A stretch of DNA of 64,000 bases from DATBGO01 sp963695645. Lineage in GTDB: Bacteria > Actinomycetota > Actinomycetes > Streptosporangiales > Streptosporangiaceae. A program made the translations under genes and the position numbers. Where the stretch lies: the NCBI GenBank assembly GCA_963695645.1, contig CAVOHC010000017.1:124001-188000 (forward strand), in the 5' to 3' direction. The notes below the pieces were generated by a model. That model had not been told where the DNA came from. It did not search any database and was given only the letters and a program-made list of their open reading frames with translations. This document shows positions 16,002 through 23,437 of the stretch, one piece after another. Within the stretch, counting starts at the first letter, position 1, and each line of letters opens with the position of its first letter.

Positions 16002-16675
16002 CCGCCCGGACCCGGGCCGCCGGCTTGGTGAGCGTGCAGGGGCACTACGCCGGCTCGGTATCGCGGTTCCTGGCGTTCCTCATCGACGTCGCGGTCAGCG
16101 CCGGCCTGTTCGCCCTCGGCCTCTCGGCCGCTTCTCTTGCGGCGCAGGTCGTGACCGGCCATTCGGTCAGCTGGAACCGGACCAACATCGTCGTCGCCAT
16201 CATTCTCGTCGCCTGGGAGTTCTTCTACTTCGGCTATTCGTGGGCGGCGAGCGGCCGGACCTTCGGCATGGCCGTGCTGGGTGTGCGCGTCGTCCGCGCA
16301 GATGGCGACGGCCTCGACCCGTGGCGCGGCGTAGTGCGCGCGCTGGTGTTCCCGCTCAGTTTCCTCTTCTTTGGCCTGGGTTTCCTCGGCATCCTGGTGC
16401 AGCGCGAGCACCGCGCCCTGCATGACCTCATCGCCGGCACCGCGGTCATTTATGCCTGGGATGCGCGAGCGGCCCGGCTCCGGTTCCTGGCCCGCGACGC
16501 CGAATCCGGAGCAACTGGCATCCCGCAGCGCCCGGCCGGGAGCGACGGCCGCGATGGCGATGACGGCACCAGCCGAGCCGATGCTACAAAGCCTTCTCTT
16601 GCCGACGGATCCCCCGGCATGGGTGATGCCAACCCCCTCGCGGACGGGTCTGCCCGGACCCCATCCGCGTCTTGA
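15998..16675 (+). CDS. RDD family membrane protein
   Basis: The protein has 225 residues. The RDD domain covers ~17-150: it opens with YAGSVSRFLAFLIDVAVSAG, where the family Arg and Asp sit in the first helix, continues through two further helices, and includes GRTFGMAVLGVRVVRADG and REHRALHDLIAGTAVIY. A ~70-residue polar C-terminal tail follows. RDD proteins have been linked to ion or osmolyte transport; the substrate here is unknown. The ATG overlaps the stop of the nonapeptide-repeat gene, so they form a two-gene operon behind operator site 2. Confidence 0.85.
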   Translation: MTARTRAAGLVSVQGHYAGSVSRFLAFLIDVAVSAGLFALGLSAASLAAQVVTGHSVSWNRTNIVVAIILVAWEFFYFGYSWAASGRTFGMAVLGVRVVRADGDGLDPWRGVVRALVFPLSFLFFGLGFLGILVQREHRALHDLIAGTAVIYAWDARAARLRFLARDAESGATGIPQRPAGSDGRDGDDGTSRADATKPSLADGSPGMGDANPLADGSARTPSAS

Positions 16676-16677
16676 CA

Positions 16678-16694
16678 CCATCCGCAGCGGGTGA
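16678..16694 (+). promoter_or_regulatory. TCAYCC-N5-GGRTGA operator, site 3 (one mismatch)
   Basis: CCATCC-GCAGC-GGGTGA differs at one position. It starts 2 bp after the RDD stop codon and ends 88 bp before the ATG of the carboxymuconolactone-decarboxylase-like gene. No clear -10 was found. Confidence 0.5.
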
Positions 16695-16782
16695 AGCAGC
16701 GCATACCCGCAGCCGCGATCGTTGCCTTTGAGGAAGTGCCTTCAGCAACCTTGCCGCTGAAGCGACCGAAAGGATTGTGATC

Positions 16783-17136
16783 ATGACCGTGCCAGCCAGG
16801 GCTGATATCGACGAAGCTACGAGGACCGCGCTGGCCGAACTGGCCCTCGGCGATCCAGAGCTGCTGGGCGAGGGTCTAGAGATGCGGGCCGCACTGCAGA
16901 GCAGGAGCGGCTTGGATCCGCGCAGCTTCGCCCTCGTCAAGATCGCCGCCCTCATCGCGCTCGACGCCCCCCCGGCCTCATACCTCTGGCAGGTGGGTAA
17001 CGCGCTGGATGCGGGCGCCACGCCGGAAGACCTCATGGGCGTACTGTTGGCCATCGCGCCGCAGATCGGCGGACCGAAGACAGTCGCGGCTGCGCCCGAA
17101 CTCATGGTAGCCCTCGGCCTGTCCCTGCCGGAGTAG
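16783..17136 (+). CDS. Carboxymuconolactone decarboxylase/AhpD-like protein without CxxC
   Basis: This 117-residue all-helical protein has the CMD-domain layout: LDPRSFALVKIAALIALDAP, then the helix containing WQVGNALDAGATPEDLMGVLLAI. AhpD-type members use a CxxC pair for peroxide reduction. None is present here and no cysteine was seen, so a thiol-redox role is unlikely. The exact activity is unknown. A GTG lies two codons upstream (16777), but ATG 16783 fits the AAAGGA spacing better. The SHOCT gene follows 37 bp later on the same strand. Confidence 0.7.
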   Translation: MTVPARADIDEATRTALAELALGDPELLGEGLEMRAALQSRSGLDPRSFALVKIAALIALDAPPASYLWQVGNALDAGATPEDLMGVLLAIAPQIGGPKTVAAAPELMVALGLSLPE

Positions 17137-17173
17137 GACCGGTGGTGGCGGCTCAGCCAGCTAGGAGGAAGTT

Positions 17174-17476
17174 ATGTTCAGGCGTAGACGTCCATTGATG
17201 CGGGCGGCTGTCGTAGGCGGTAGCGCCTACGCCGTGGGTCACCACATGGCGAACAAATCGGCGGCGCAGGGACAGCAAGAGGACGAGCAGGACGCGCGGA
17301 TCAGCGACCTTGAGCAGCAGCAGCAGGCACCCCCGGCGCCTGCTCAGCAAGCGCCTGCCGCGGCTGCGCCGTCGCCGATGCTCGACCAGCTGAACCAGCT
17401 CGCCGCCTTGCATCAGCAAGGCGTCCTGAGCGACGATGAATTCACCGCCGCCAAGGCCAAGCTGCTCGGCACCTGA
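17174..17476 (+). CDS. SHOCT domain small protein
   Basis: The 100-residue protein has a basic N-terminus with a short hydrophobic stretch (RAAVVGGSAYAVGHHMA), a Gln/Pro/Ala-rich linker, and a C-terminal SHOCT motif, LNQLAALHQQGVLSDDEF then AAKAKLL. SHOCT motifs usually mediate oligomerisation at the C-terminus of membrane-associated stress proteins. The start is well supported by AGGAGG six bases before ATG. It probably shares the transcript of the preceding CMD-like gene. Confidence 0.82.
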   Translation: MFRRRRPLMRAAVVGGSAYAVGHHMANKSAAQGQQEDEQDARISDLEQQQQAPPAPAQQAPAAAAPSPMLDQLNQLAALHQQGVLSDDEFTAAKAKLLGT

Positions 17477-17763
17477 CCCACCGTCGCGTACCGCGGAAGA
17501 GGGCGCGCCCGGCGATCAGCAGTGCGCCTTTTCCGCGGCTACGCGGAGATGCCTCGGTCCGACGGCGAGGATATCGATGCTCAACGGCAGGAACCAGGCC
17601 GGGAACAGCAGCTCCGCCCGAGGTGGCTGCCCCGGGCATTCGGAGCGGGCTCCCGCCTCCAGCGGGCCAGTCGGCGCTTCGGTCATCGGCATGCCTTTCC
17701 GCGGGTGTCCTCGGCGGCATCGTGGCACTGCGCTGTGGGCTCGGCCGCTGCCTGAGATCGTAG
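17477..17763. other. Non-coding stretch after the SHOCT gene
   Basis: No gene could be supported. A minus-strand frame (17516-17809) reads MTEAPTGPLEAGAR then PRAELLFPAWFLPLS. It looks faintly protein-like, but has no family match or ribosome-binding site. Confidence 0.4.
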
Positions 17764-17780
17764 TCATCCGGAGCGGATGA
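17764..17780 (+). promoter_or_regulatory. TCAYCC-N5-GGRTGA operator, site 4
   Basis: TCATCC-GGAGC-GGATGA, an exact match, lies 115 bp before the HdeD-like gene. CATAGGTA at 17807-17814 is a possible -10, 26 bp after the site. Confidence 0.75.
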
Positions 17781-17895
17781 CGACATGCATCGACGTGCGC
17801 ATCGAGCATAGGTAAGGTCCGTACAGTTCTGGGTATGTTCGGGCGGTCGGCCGTCAGAGGGCCGAAGCCCTCAGGAGATCAAAAGAGGAGCGCTG

Positions 17896-18477
17896 ATGGC
17901 ATCCGGCGAACCTGGCACGCAGCCGTCACCCGCTTCGGCGCTCGGGGCATCCTGGCAGGCGACGCTGGTGCTCGGCGTCCTGACCTTGATCCTCGGGGTC
18001 ATCGTGAGCCTGCACCCGACTGGCTCGCTGAACGTGGTCGCGGTCCTGCTCGGCATTCTCATGATCCTCTCGGGGATCTTCCATCTGATCCGGGTGTTCG
18101 ACCCACAGGAAGGGCACCGCGTGTGGCTCGGCATCGCCGGCCTGATGTTCATCGTCGTCGGTGTCGTCCTGATTCGCCATCTGCACCTCAGCAGGGCGCT
18201 CATCGGCCTGATCATCGGCATCACCTGGATAGTCCAGGGCCTGGCTGCGCTCATCGGCGGGATCTCAGGGGACGTCCGTGAGGGTAAAGCCTGGTGGATC
18301 ACCTTCGGCCTGGTGAGCCTCATCGCGGGGATAGTGGTCGCCGTCACGCCTGAATCCTCCGTGACGTTCCTCGCCGTCCTGCTCGGCATCTGGTTCATCA
18401 TCATGGGCATCTTCGAGATCATCGGAGCGCTCATGCTCCGGCACGAGCTCCGGGTCACGGTGATGTCACTGACCTGA
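17896..18477 (+). CDS. HdeD family (DUF308) acid-stress-type membrane protein
   Basis: The 193-residue protein has six predicted helices arranged as three repeated hairpins, the DUF308/HdeD pattern. Each hairpin starts near LGVLTLILGVIVSLHP, LGIAGLMFIVVGVVLI or FGLVSLIAGIVVAVTP, and LGIWFIIMGIFEIIGA closes the set. In E. coli HdeD belongs to the acid-resistance island with gad genes. Here a glutamate decarboxylase gene lies 33 kb away behind the same type of operator. AGAGGAG lies before the ATG. The protein is cytoplasmic-membrane located; its biochemical role is unknown. Confidence 0.85.
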   Translation: MASGEPGTQPSPASALGASWQATLVLGVLTLILGVIVSLHPTGSLNVVAVLLGILMILSGIFHLIRVFDPQEGHRVWLGIAGLMFIVVGVVLIRHLHLSRALIGLIIGITWIVQGLAALIGGISGDVREGKAWWITFGLVSLIAGIVVAVTPESSVTFLAVLLGIWFIIMGIFEIIGALMLRHELRVTVMSLT

Positions 18478-18481
18478 CCGC

Positions 18482-18498
18482 TCATCCGTCATGGGTGA
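18482..18498 (+). promoter_or_regulatory. TCAYCC-N5-GGRTGA operator, site 5
   Basis: TCATCC-GTCAT-GGGTGA, an exact match, begins 4 bp after the HdeD stop and ends 126 bp before the sulfatase ATG. CATCAT at 18524-18529 is a weak -10 candidate 25 bp after it. Confidence 0.72.
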
Positions 18499-18624
18499 TG
18501 CCCGGCTGACTGAGCGCTGCCAGCATCATGAGGCAGGCCTTTGGGGCTTGTTGCGACGGCACCAGGAACGGTCACGTCCAGATGAGACCCGTCAGATGCC
18601 CATCGGGCGCAAGGAGCAGGGAAA

Positions 18625-20982
18625 ATGAGCGAGCCGTTCAAGGGCACGATCAACGTCGACATCCGCGATTCGGAGCCCGACTGGGCACCGTTCGAGCCGC
18701 CCAAGGCGCCCGACGGAGCGCCCAACGTCGTCTACGTCGTGCTCGACGACGTGGGCTTCTCGGCCATGTCCTGCTACGGCGGCCCGATCCCGACACCGAA
18801 CATCGAGCGGATCGCGGCCGATGGCGTGCGCTACACGCAGTGGCACACAACTGCGCTCTGCTCGCCGACCCGGTCGTGCCTGCTGACCGGCCGCAACCAC
18901 ACGCGGAACTCGATGGCCTGCATCACCGAGGCGGCGGTCGGGTTCCCGAACGCCAGCGGGACCATCCCGCCGGAGAACGGCATGATCTCCGAGATCCTCG
19001 GCCAGCGCGGCTGGAACACCTACATGGTCGGCAAGTGGCACCTGTGCCCGACCGTCGAGATGAACGTCGCCTCGACGCGGCGGAACTGGCCGAGCGGCCG
19101 GGGGTTCGAGCGCTGGTACGGGTTCCTGGGCGCGGAGACCAACCAGTGGTACCCGGACCTGGTCTACGACAACCACCCGGTGGACCAGCCCAAGCTGCCC
19201 GCCGAGGGCTATCACCTCACCGACGACATCACCGACAAGGCGCTCGAGTTCATTCGGGACGCCAAGACGGTCGCGCCGGACAAGCCGTACTTCCTGTACT
19301 ACGCGCCCGGTGCCTGCCACGCGCCGCACCATGTCTCGAAGGAATGGGCCGATAAATTCAAGGGCCACTTCGATATGGGGTACGAGGCTATACGGGAGCA
19401 GACGCTGGCCCGGCAGAAGCAGCTGGGCATCGTCCCGGCCGATACCGAGCTGCCGCCGGTGAACCCGATCGGCACCGCCGAAACCCGCAAGGGGCCAGCT
19501 GGCCAGCCATTCCCGCCGCTGGACGTCACCAGGCCGTGGGATTCGCTGTCGGCCGAGGAGAAGCGGCTGTTCGCCCGGATGGCGGAGGTCTACGCGGGGT
19601 TCCTGGCGCACGCCGATCACCACATCGGCCGGCTGCTTGATTACCTGGAGGAATCCGGGCAGCGGGAGAACACGCTGGTGATCCTGGTGTCCGATAACGG
19701 GGCGAGCGGCGAGGGCGGCCCTGACGGCTCGGTCAACGAGATGTTGTTCGCGAACGGCATTCCCGACAACATCCAGGCGAACCTGGCGATGGTCGATCAG
19801 CTCGGCGGGACGAGGACCTACAACCACTACCCGAACGGGTGGGCGATGGCCTTCAACACGCCGTTCAAGATGTGGAAGCGGTATGAGTTCAACGGCGGAA
19901 CCGCCGACCCGTGCATCATCTCCTGGCCATCGGCTACCGCCGGGAAGGGCGAGCTGCGGCATCAGTATCATCACGCCATCGACATCGTGCCGACCATCCT
20001 GGATTTCCTCGGCGTCGAGGCCCCGGCCACGATCAAGGGCCACGTGCAGAGCCGCTTCGACGGCGTGAGCATGCGAGGCAGCATCGAGGACGGGTCGGTG
20101 CCGTCGGCCCGCAAGACGCAGTTCTACTCCATGCTCGGGTCCCGGGGAATCTGGCATGACGGCTGGAAGGCCGTCACCACCCATCCGACCATAAGCGGCT
20201 GGAGCAACTTCAACGACGACACCTGGGAGCTGTACCACACCGACACCGACCGCGCCGAGAACCATGACCTGGCCGCTGAGCACCCGGAGAAGGTCCGGGA
20301 GCTGGTCAACCTGTGGTTCGCCGAGGCAGGCGAGAACGGCGCTTTCCCGCTCGACGACCGGTCCGCGCTGGAGATCATGATCACGCCGCGGCCGCAGCTG
20401 GCCTCGCCGCGCGACCGGTACGTCTACTTCCCCGGCACTGCGGAGGTGCCCGAGGCGCAGGCGGTGAACGTCCGCAACCGCTCCTTCACGATCGGGGCGC
20501 TGGTGGACATCCCCGCGCCCGGCGCGCAGGGCGTGCTGTTCGCGCACGGGTCACGGTTCGGCGGGCACGCGCTGTACGTCAAGGACAACCGGCTGCACTA
20601 CGTCAACAACTTCGTCGGCATGGCGGAGCAGAAGGTCGACGGAACGCAGGACATCCCCACCGGGGAGAACCTGATCCTGTCCGCGTCGTTCGACAAGGAC
20701 GGCGAGGACCCGCCGCACGTGTCCACCGGGATCCTGTCCCTCTACCACGGTGACAAGAAGGTCGGCGAGGGCCGGATCAGGACCCAGCCGGGGATGTTCT
20801 CCATCGCGGGCGAGGGCCTGTGCGTCGGCCGCGACGGTGGCGAGCCGGTGACGAGCGACTACCCAGGTGCTCATCCGCATGTGTTCACCGGCGGCACGAT
20901 CAAGCGGGTCGCGGTCGACGTCAGCGGCGATCCCTATGTCGACCTGGAGCGCGAGGCCCAGGCGATGCTGGCGCGGGAGTAG
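18625..20982 (+). CDS. Arylsulfatase-type sulfatase (formylglycine-dependent)
   Basis: The protein has 785 residues. The type I sulfatase signature CSPTRSCLLTGR places the formylglycine precursor at Cys79 (C-x-P-x-R). Metal ligands are visible as LDDVGFSAMSCYGG (Asp41, Asp42), VSDNGASGEGG and VGKWHLCP. The N-terminal ~560 residues form the alkaline-phosphatase-fold catalytic domain; the last ~180 resemble the beta-rich C-terminal domain of large actinobacterial arylsulfatases. No signal peptide was seen, so it is probably cytoplasmic. A formylglycine-generating enzyme gene at 22.2-23.2 kb can supply the modification. The start has AGGAGCAGGGAAA upstream. The 3' end carries a short duplication of GATGCTGGCGCGGG across the stop. 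Confidence 0.9.
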   Translation: MSEPFKGTINVDIRDSEPDWAPFEPPKAPDGAPNVVYVVLDDVGFSAMSCYGGPIPTPNIERIAADGVRYTQWHTTALCSPTRSCLLTGRNHTRNSMACITEAAVGFPNASGTIPPENGMISEILGQRGWNTYMVGKWHLCPTVEMNVASTRRNWPSGRGFERWYGFLGAETNQWYPDLVYDNHPVDQPKLPAEGYHLTDDITDKALEFIRDAKTVAPDKPYFLYYAPGACHAPHHVSKEWADKFKGHFDMGYEAIREQTLARQKQLGIVPADTELPPVNPIGTAETRKGPAGQPFPPLDVTRPWDSLSAEEKRLFARMAEVYAGFLAHADHHIGRLLDYLEESGQRENTLVILVSDNGASGEGGPDGSVNEMLFANGIPDNIQANLAMVDQLGGTRTYNHYPNGWAMAFNTPFKMWKRYEFNGGTADPCIISWPSATAGKGELRHQYHHAIDIVPTILDFLGVEAPATIKGHVQSRFDGVSMRGSIEDGSVPSARKTQFYSMLGSRGIWHDGWKAVTTHPTISGWSNFNDDTWELYHTDTDRAENHDLAAEHPEKVRELVNLWFAEAGENGAFPLDDRSALEIMITPRPQLASPRDRYVYFPGTAEVPEAQAVNVRNRSFTIGALVDIPAPGAQGVLFAHGSRFGGHALYVKDNRLHYVNNFVGMAEQKVDGTQDIPTGENLILSASFDKDGEDPPHVSTGILSLYHGDKKVGEGRIRTQPGMFSIAGEGLCVGRDGGEPVTSDYPGAHPHVFTGGTIKRVAVDVSGDPYVDLEREAQAMLARE

Positions 20983-20999
20983 ATGCTGGCGCGGGGGTA
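20964..20999. repeat. Short tandem duplication across the sulfatase stop codon
   Basis: GATGCTGGCGCGGGAGTA is followed at once by GATGCTGGCGCGGGGGTA. The first copy contains the last codons and TAG of the sulfatase. Confidence 0.85.
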
Positions 21000-21157
21000 G
21001 GAGCCGATCACCGCCACTACCGTCCCGGCGCCCGGGTTCCCGAAGCGCCGGGACGGGACGCAAGCCGCCGCTGGCCAGCGGAAACGCCAACTGCGCTGCA
21101 GCCGGGATGTTCTGACCGGTCCCTGTCCTTAGCTCAACATGCCAGGCACTTTTGCCG

Positions 21158-21916
21158 TTAAGGCGCCTGCTGGTCTGAGCCCCGGAGCGCGCGGAGAGAT
21201 GCCTCGAAAGAGGCCAACCGGCTGCGGGCTACCTCGGCCTGCTGGGCGCCGGCCCCCCCTGGAGCACGCTCGGCGTCCATGGCCGAGCGAACCGCCTGCA
21301 GTGACGCCAGCGCGTCGGCAACCTCAGCGCGGCTTTGATCGTCTGGGGCTGCCTCGCGCAGCGCGTACAACGTCTGTGCGAGGTCATCCGCGCGGCGCTG
21401 GATGTCCGACCAGCGAGCAGCGGCGTCGGCGGCGAACAGCGCGCCCGGCGCGTCGGCGACGCTCATCGCGTCATGGAGCGCCGAGCCCTTCGCATATGCG
21501 TCGATGACTGCGGATTGCCAGCCGGCCGCGGCCTTGGAGCGGCGGCCGCGCGAGCGGGCGATCCAGGCGATGAGGCCGATAAGGACAACGGCACCCAGGA
21601 GGACCCATAGCCAGACGAGGCCCGTGCTGGAACCGCTGGCCGCCACCGGGGAACTGCTCGGCTGAGCGGTTTGCGCGGCCGGTGCGCTCGTCGTCGCGGT
21701 TGGCTGACTGGTAGGTGTTGCCGCACTCCGGGTAGGCGAGACACTTGTGCTGCTGGTGGGCGAGGTACTGGCGCTCCGGGTGGGCGACGTACTGGCGCTC
21801 CGGGTGGGCGAGAAGCTCGCGATCGCGTTCTTGGCGGCGCTGCCACAGCCGGCCGCCGTGCAGCCGGCCACAAGAATCGCGGCCGACAGCGCAAGGCTCT
21901 GAGTGAAGCGCCGCAT
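21158..21916 (-). CDS. Lipoprotein-like membrane protein with Ser/Thr repeats and coiled coil
   Basis: The 252-residue protein starts with a signal sequence ending in VAGC (possible lipidated Cys at ~19). A Ser/Thr/Pro-rich region with repeated SPTRSAST units follows (~35-75). A membrane helix (WLWVLLGAVVLIGLIAWIA, ~103-121) is followed by a basic stretch and a helical C-terminal domain of ~120 residues that looks coiled-coil. The topology suggests an extracellular stalk and a cytoplasmic helical domain. No family recognised. An imperfect operator palindrome lies 85 bp upstream. Confidence 0.7.
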   Translation of the reverse strand: MRRFTQSLALSAAILVAGCTAAGCGSAAKNAIASFSPTRSASTSPTRSASTSPTSSTSVSPTRSAATPTSQPTATTSAPAAQTAQPSSSPVAASGSSTGLVWLWVLLGAVVLIGLIAWIARSRGRRSKAAAGWQSAVIDAYAKGSALHDAMSVADAPGALFAADAAARWSDIQRRADDLAQTLYALREAAPDDQSRAEVADALASLQAVRSAMDAERAPGGAGAQQAEVARSRLASFEASLRALRGSDQQAP

Positions 21917-21970
21917 GCCTGATCCTTCCGCGCATCTTTTTTAGGGAGGCTGCTGGGACACGACCTCCCG

Positions 21971-22252
21971 CTAATGATCCTGCTGACGGGGCACCCGGGC
22001 CTCACCCGCTATGGGGGACCTTGGGCCCGCGCGCTGCCTGCGGGAAATGAGCATGTCGCCGTTATGGCTCGCCAGACCGTAGTAGGCCATCAGCGGCGCC
22101 TTGCCGCCTGCCTGGTCGTTGCCGAACTTCTGCATCACCGCCCACGGAACGGCGATCACGGCGTGGCGCTGCTGGAACCGGTCGGCGCGGCGCACCTGCC
22201 GCTCGACCCAGCCAACGCGCTGCGCCTCACCCGGTAGCTGGCGGGCCGCCAT
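21971..22252 (-). pseudogene. Truncated BrkB/YihY family membrane protein fragment
   Basis: The 93-codon frame contains ADRFQQRHAVIAVPWAVMQ, then KFGNDQAGGKAPLMAYYG. This is the well-conserved N-terminal cytoplasmic segment and start of helix 1 of BrkB/YihY proteins (usually ~280-350 residues). After AYYG the similarity stops and the sequence becomes polar and short, so all membrane helices are missing. Its start overlaps the last 26 bp of the formylglycine-generating enzyme gene in another frame. I read it as a decayed or truncated copy; a functional small protein cannot be excluded. Confidence 0.6.
22002..22018 (-). promoter_or_regulatory. TCAYCC-N5-GGRTGA operator, site 6 (one mismatch)
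   Basis: TCACCC-GCTAT-GGGGGA has one mismatch in the right half. It lies 85 bp before the Ser/Thr-repeat lipoprotein gene on the minus strand. CATTAG (minus strand, 21976-21971) is a possible -10 at 25 bp. It also falls inside the BrkB fragment frame. Confidence 0.5.
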
Positions 22253-23156
22253 GGCTGACGCATCGGAAGCCGAGGTGGCTGGTGGCGCTGTCGACGGTCT
22301 CCCCCTGGCGCGCGGCCGGCCGGTAGCGCAGGCAGTAGCTGGGCGCGCACAGGTGCGAGCCGCCCTTGATGACCTTGCGCGGCAGGTGCGCGCCCGGCTC
22401 GCCGGCGATCCGGCTGCGCTCCGGCGAGCTCACGCGCGGGTTGCGCGGGACGCAGCAGGCGTGGGCGGCCTCATCCGGATGACGCGGAGTGTAGTAGTCG
22501 CACGTCCATTCCCAGACGTTGCCGGTGATGTCATCGAGCCCGTAGCCGTTAGGCGGAAACGATCCCACCGGAGACGTGCCCTCATAGCCGTCAGAGAGCA
22601 GGTTCTGCCAGGGAAACTCGCCCTGCCAGGTGTTGGCCAGCAACTGGCCGTGCGGCGCGAATTCGTCGCCCCACGCGTACACGGCGCCGTCGAGGCCGCC
22701 GCGGGCCGCATACTCCCACTCGGCCTCTGTCGGCAGTTCCTTGCCCGCCCAGGCGGCGTACGCTTCGGCGTCCTCATAGGCGACATGGGTCACCGGGTGC
22801 CGCGCGAGGCCACGGCAGTCGCTGCCCGGTCCCTCGGGACGCCGCCAGCAGGCGCCCGGGACGTACTCCCACCAGTTACGGAAATCGCGCAGATCGACCG
22901 GGCCAGGCGTGCGGTGGAACACGAGCGATCCCGGCACCAGCAGGTCCGGGTCGGCATCGGGGTAGTCGGCCGCCTTCAGCGGCCGCTCGGCGACGGTCAC
23001 GTACCCGGTGGCCGTGACGAACCGCCGGAATTCCGCGACCGTCACCGGATGGCGGTCCAGCCAGAATCCATCCACGGTAACCCGGTGCACCGGGCCTTCC
23101 TCCGGATAGAAGTCTGCCGAGCCCATACCGAAGGTGCCGCCCGGAATCCATGCCAT
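22227..23156 (-). CDS. Formylglycine-generating enzyme (sulfatase-modifying factor)
   Basis: The 309-residue protein starts MAWIPGGTFGMGS, the canonical beginning of the FGE-sulfatase domain. It continues through VTVAEFRRFV, the ELPTEAEWEYAARGG motif and GNVWEWTCDYY. The catalytic pair that binds Cu(I) is intact in GGSHLCAPSYCLRYRPAARQ (C-x4-C), followed by HLGFRC. It oxidises the sulfatase active-site Cys to formylglycine. A substrate sulfatase with CSPTRS lies 1.2 kb away. The frame is open to 23384, but the extra 76 residues are low-quality, so ATG 23156 is chosen. It is divergent from the SulP gene, with a shared palindrome between. Confidence 0.92.
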   Translation of the reverse strand: MAWIPGGTFGMGSADFYPEEGPVHRVTVDGFWLDRHPVTVAEFRRFVTATGYVTVAERPLKAADYPDADPDLLVPGSLVFHRTPGPVDLRDFRNWWEYVPGACWRRPEGPGSDCRGLARHPVTHVAYEDAEAYAAWAGKELPTEAEWEYAARGGLDGAVYAWGDEFAPHGQLLANTWQGEFPWQNLLSDGYEGTSPVGSFPPNGYGLDDITGNVWEWTCDYYTPRHPDEAAHACCVPRNPRVSSPERSRIAGEPGAHLPRKVIKGGSHLCAPSYCLRYRPAARQGETVDSATSHLGFRCVSHGGPPATG

Positions 23157-23235
23157 GGTCTCGAGCGGGTCCTTCGCCCTGTTCCTGGCCGCTTTCCCCG
23201 CACGCGCTGGCCGCGCTCCATGGCTTATCGCGGCG

Positions 23236-23433
23236 GCCGGTGATGAAGAACTCGTCCTGGACATGCCGTGCATGCTCCCGATTCTCGCGACCTTCGACGA
23301 GCTTAAACGGGCCCGCACAGGCAGGGCACCATCCCTCACGGATGAAGCCGGAAGGGACCCGATAGGAGATTCTTTGAGGTGCATAGGCCGACAACTCCCC
23401 GGTTGTCCGGCGTGGTGCAGCCGGATGGAGCAT
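23236..23433 (-). other. Possible small CPAC-motif ORF upstream of the FGE gene
   Basis: In a different minus-strand frame from the FGE gene, codons from ATG 23433 read through PSGFIREGWCPACAGPFKLV and EGRENREHARHVQDEFFITG. The segment looks protein-like and has a CxxC pair, but the frame then runs on into the FGE gene without a stop until 22876. It may be a remnant of a zinc-ribbon-type gene. Operator site 7 overlaps its codons. Confidence 0.3.
23329..23345. promoter_or_regulatory. TCAYCC-N5-GGRTGA operator, site 7 (one mismatch)
   Basis: CCATCC-CTCAC-GGATGA lies between the divergent FGE gene (172 bp) and SulP gene (92 bp). GATTCT at 22 bp on the plus side is a weak -10. Because it overlaps a protein-like frame, it is less certain than the exact sites. 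Confidence 0.45.
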
Positions 23434-23437
23434 ACGG

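Noticed and set aside
18592..20547. 651-codon minus-strand frame opposite the sulfatase
   Set aside because: Antisense shadow. The plus strand encodes a full sulfatase with all active-site motifs.
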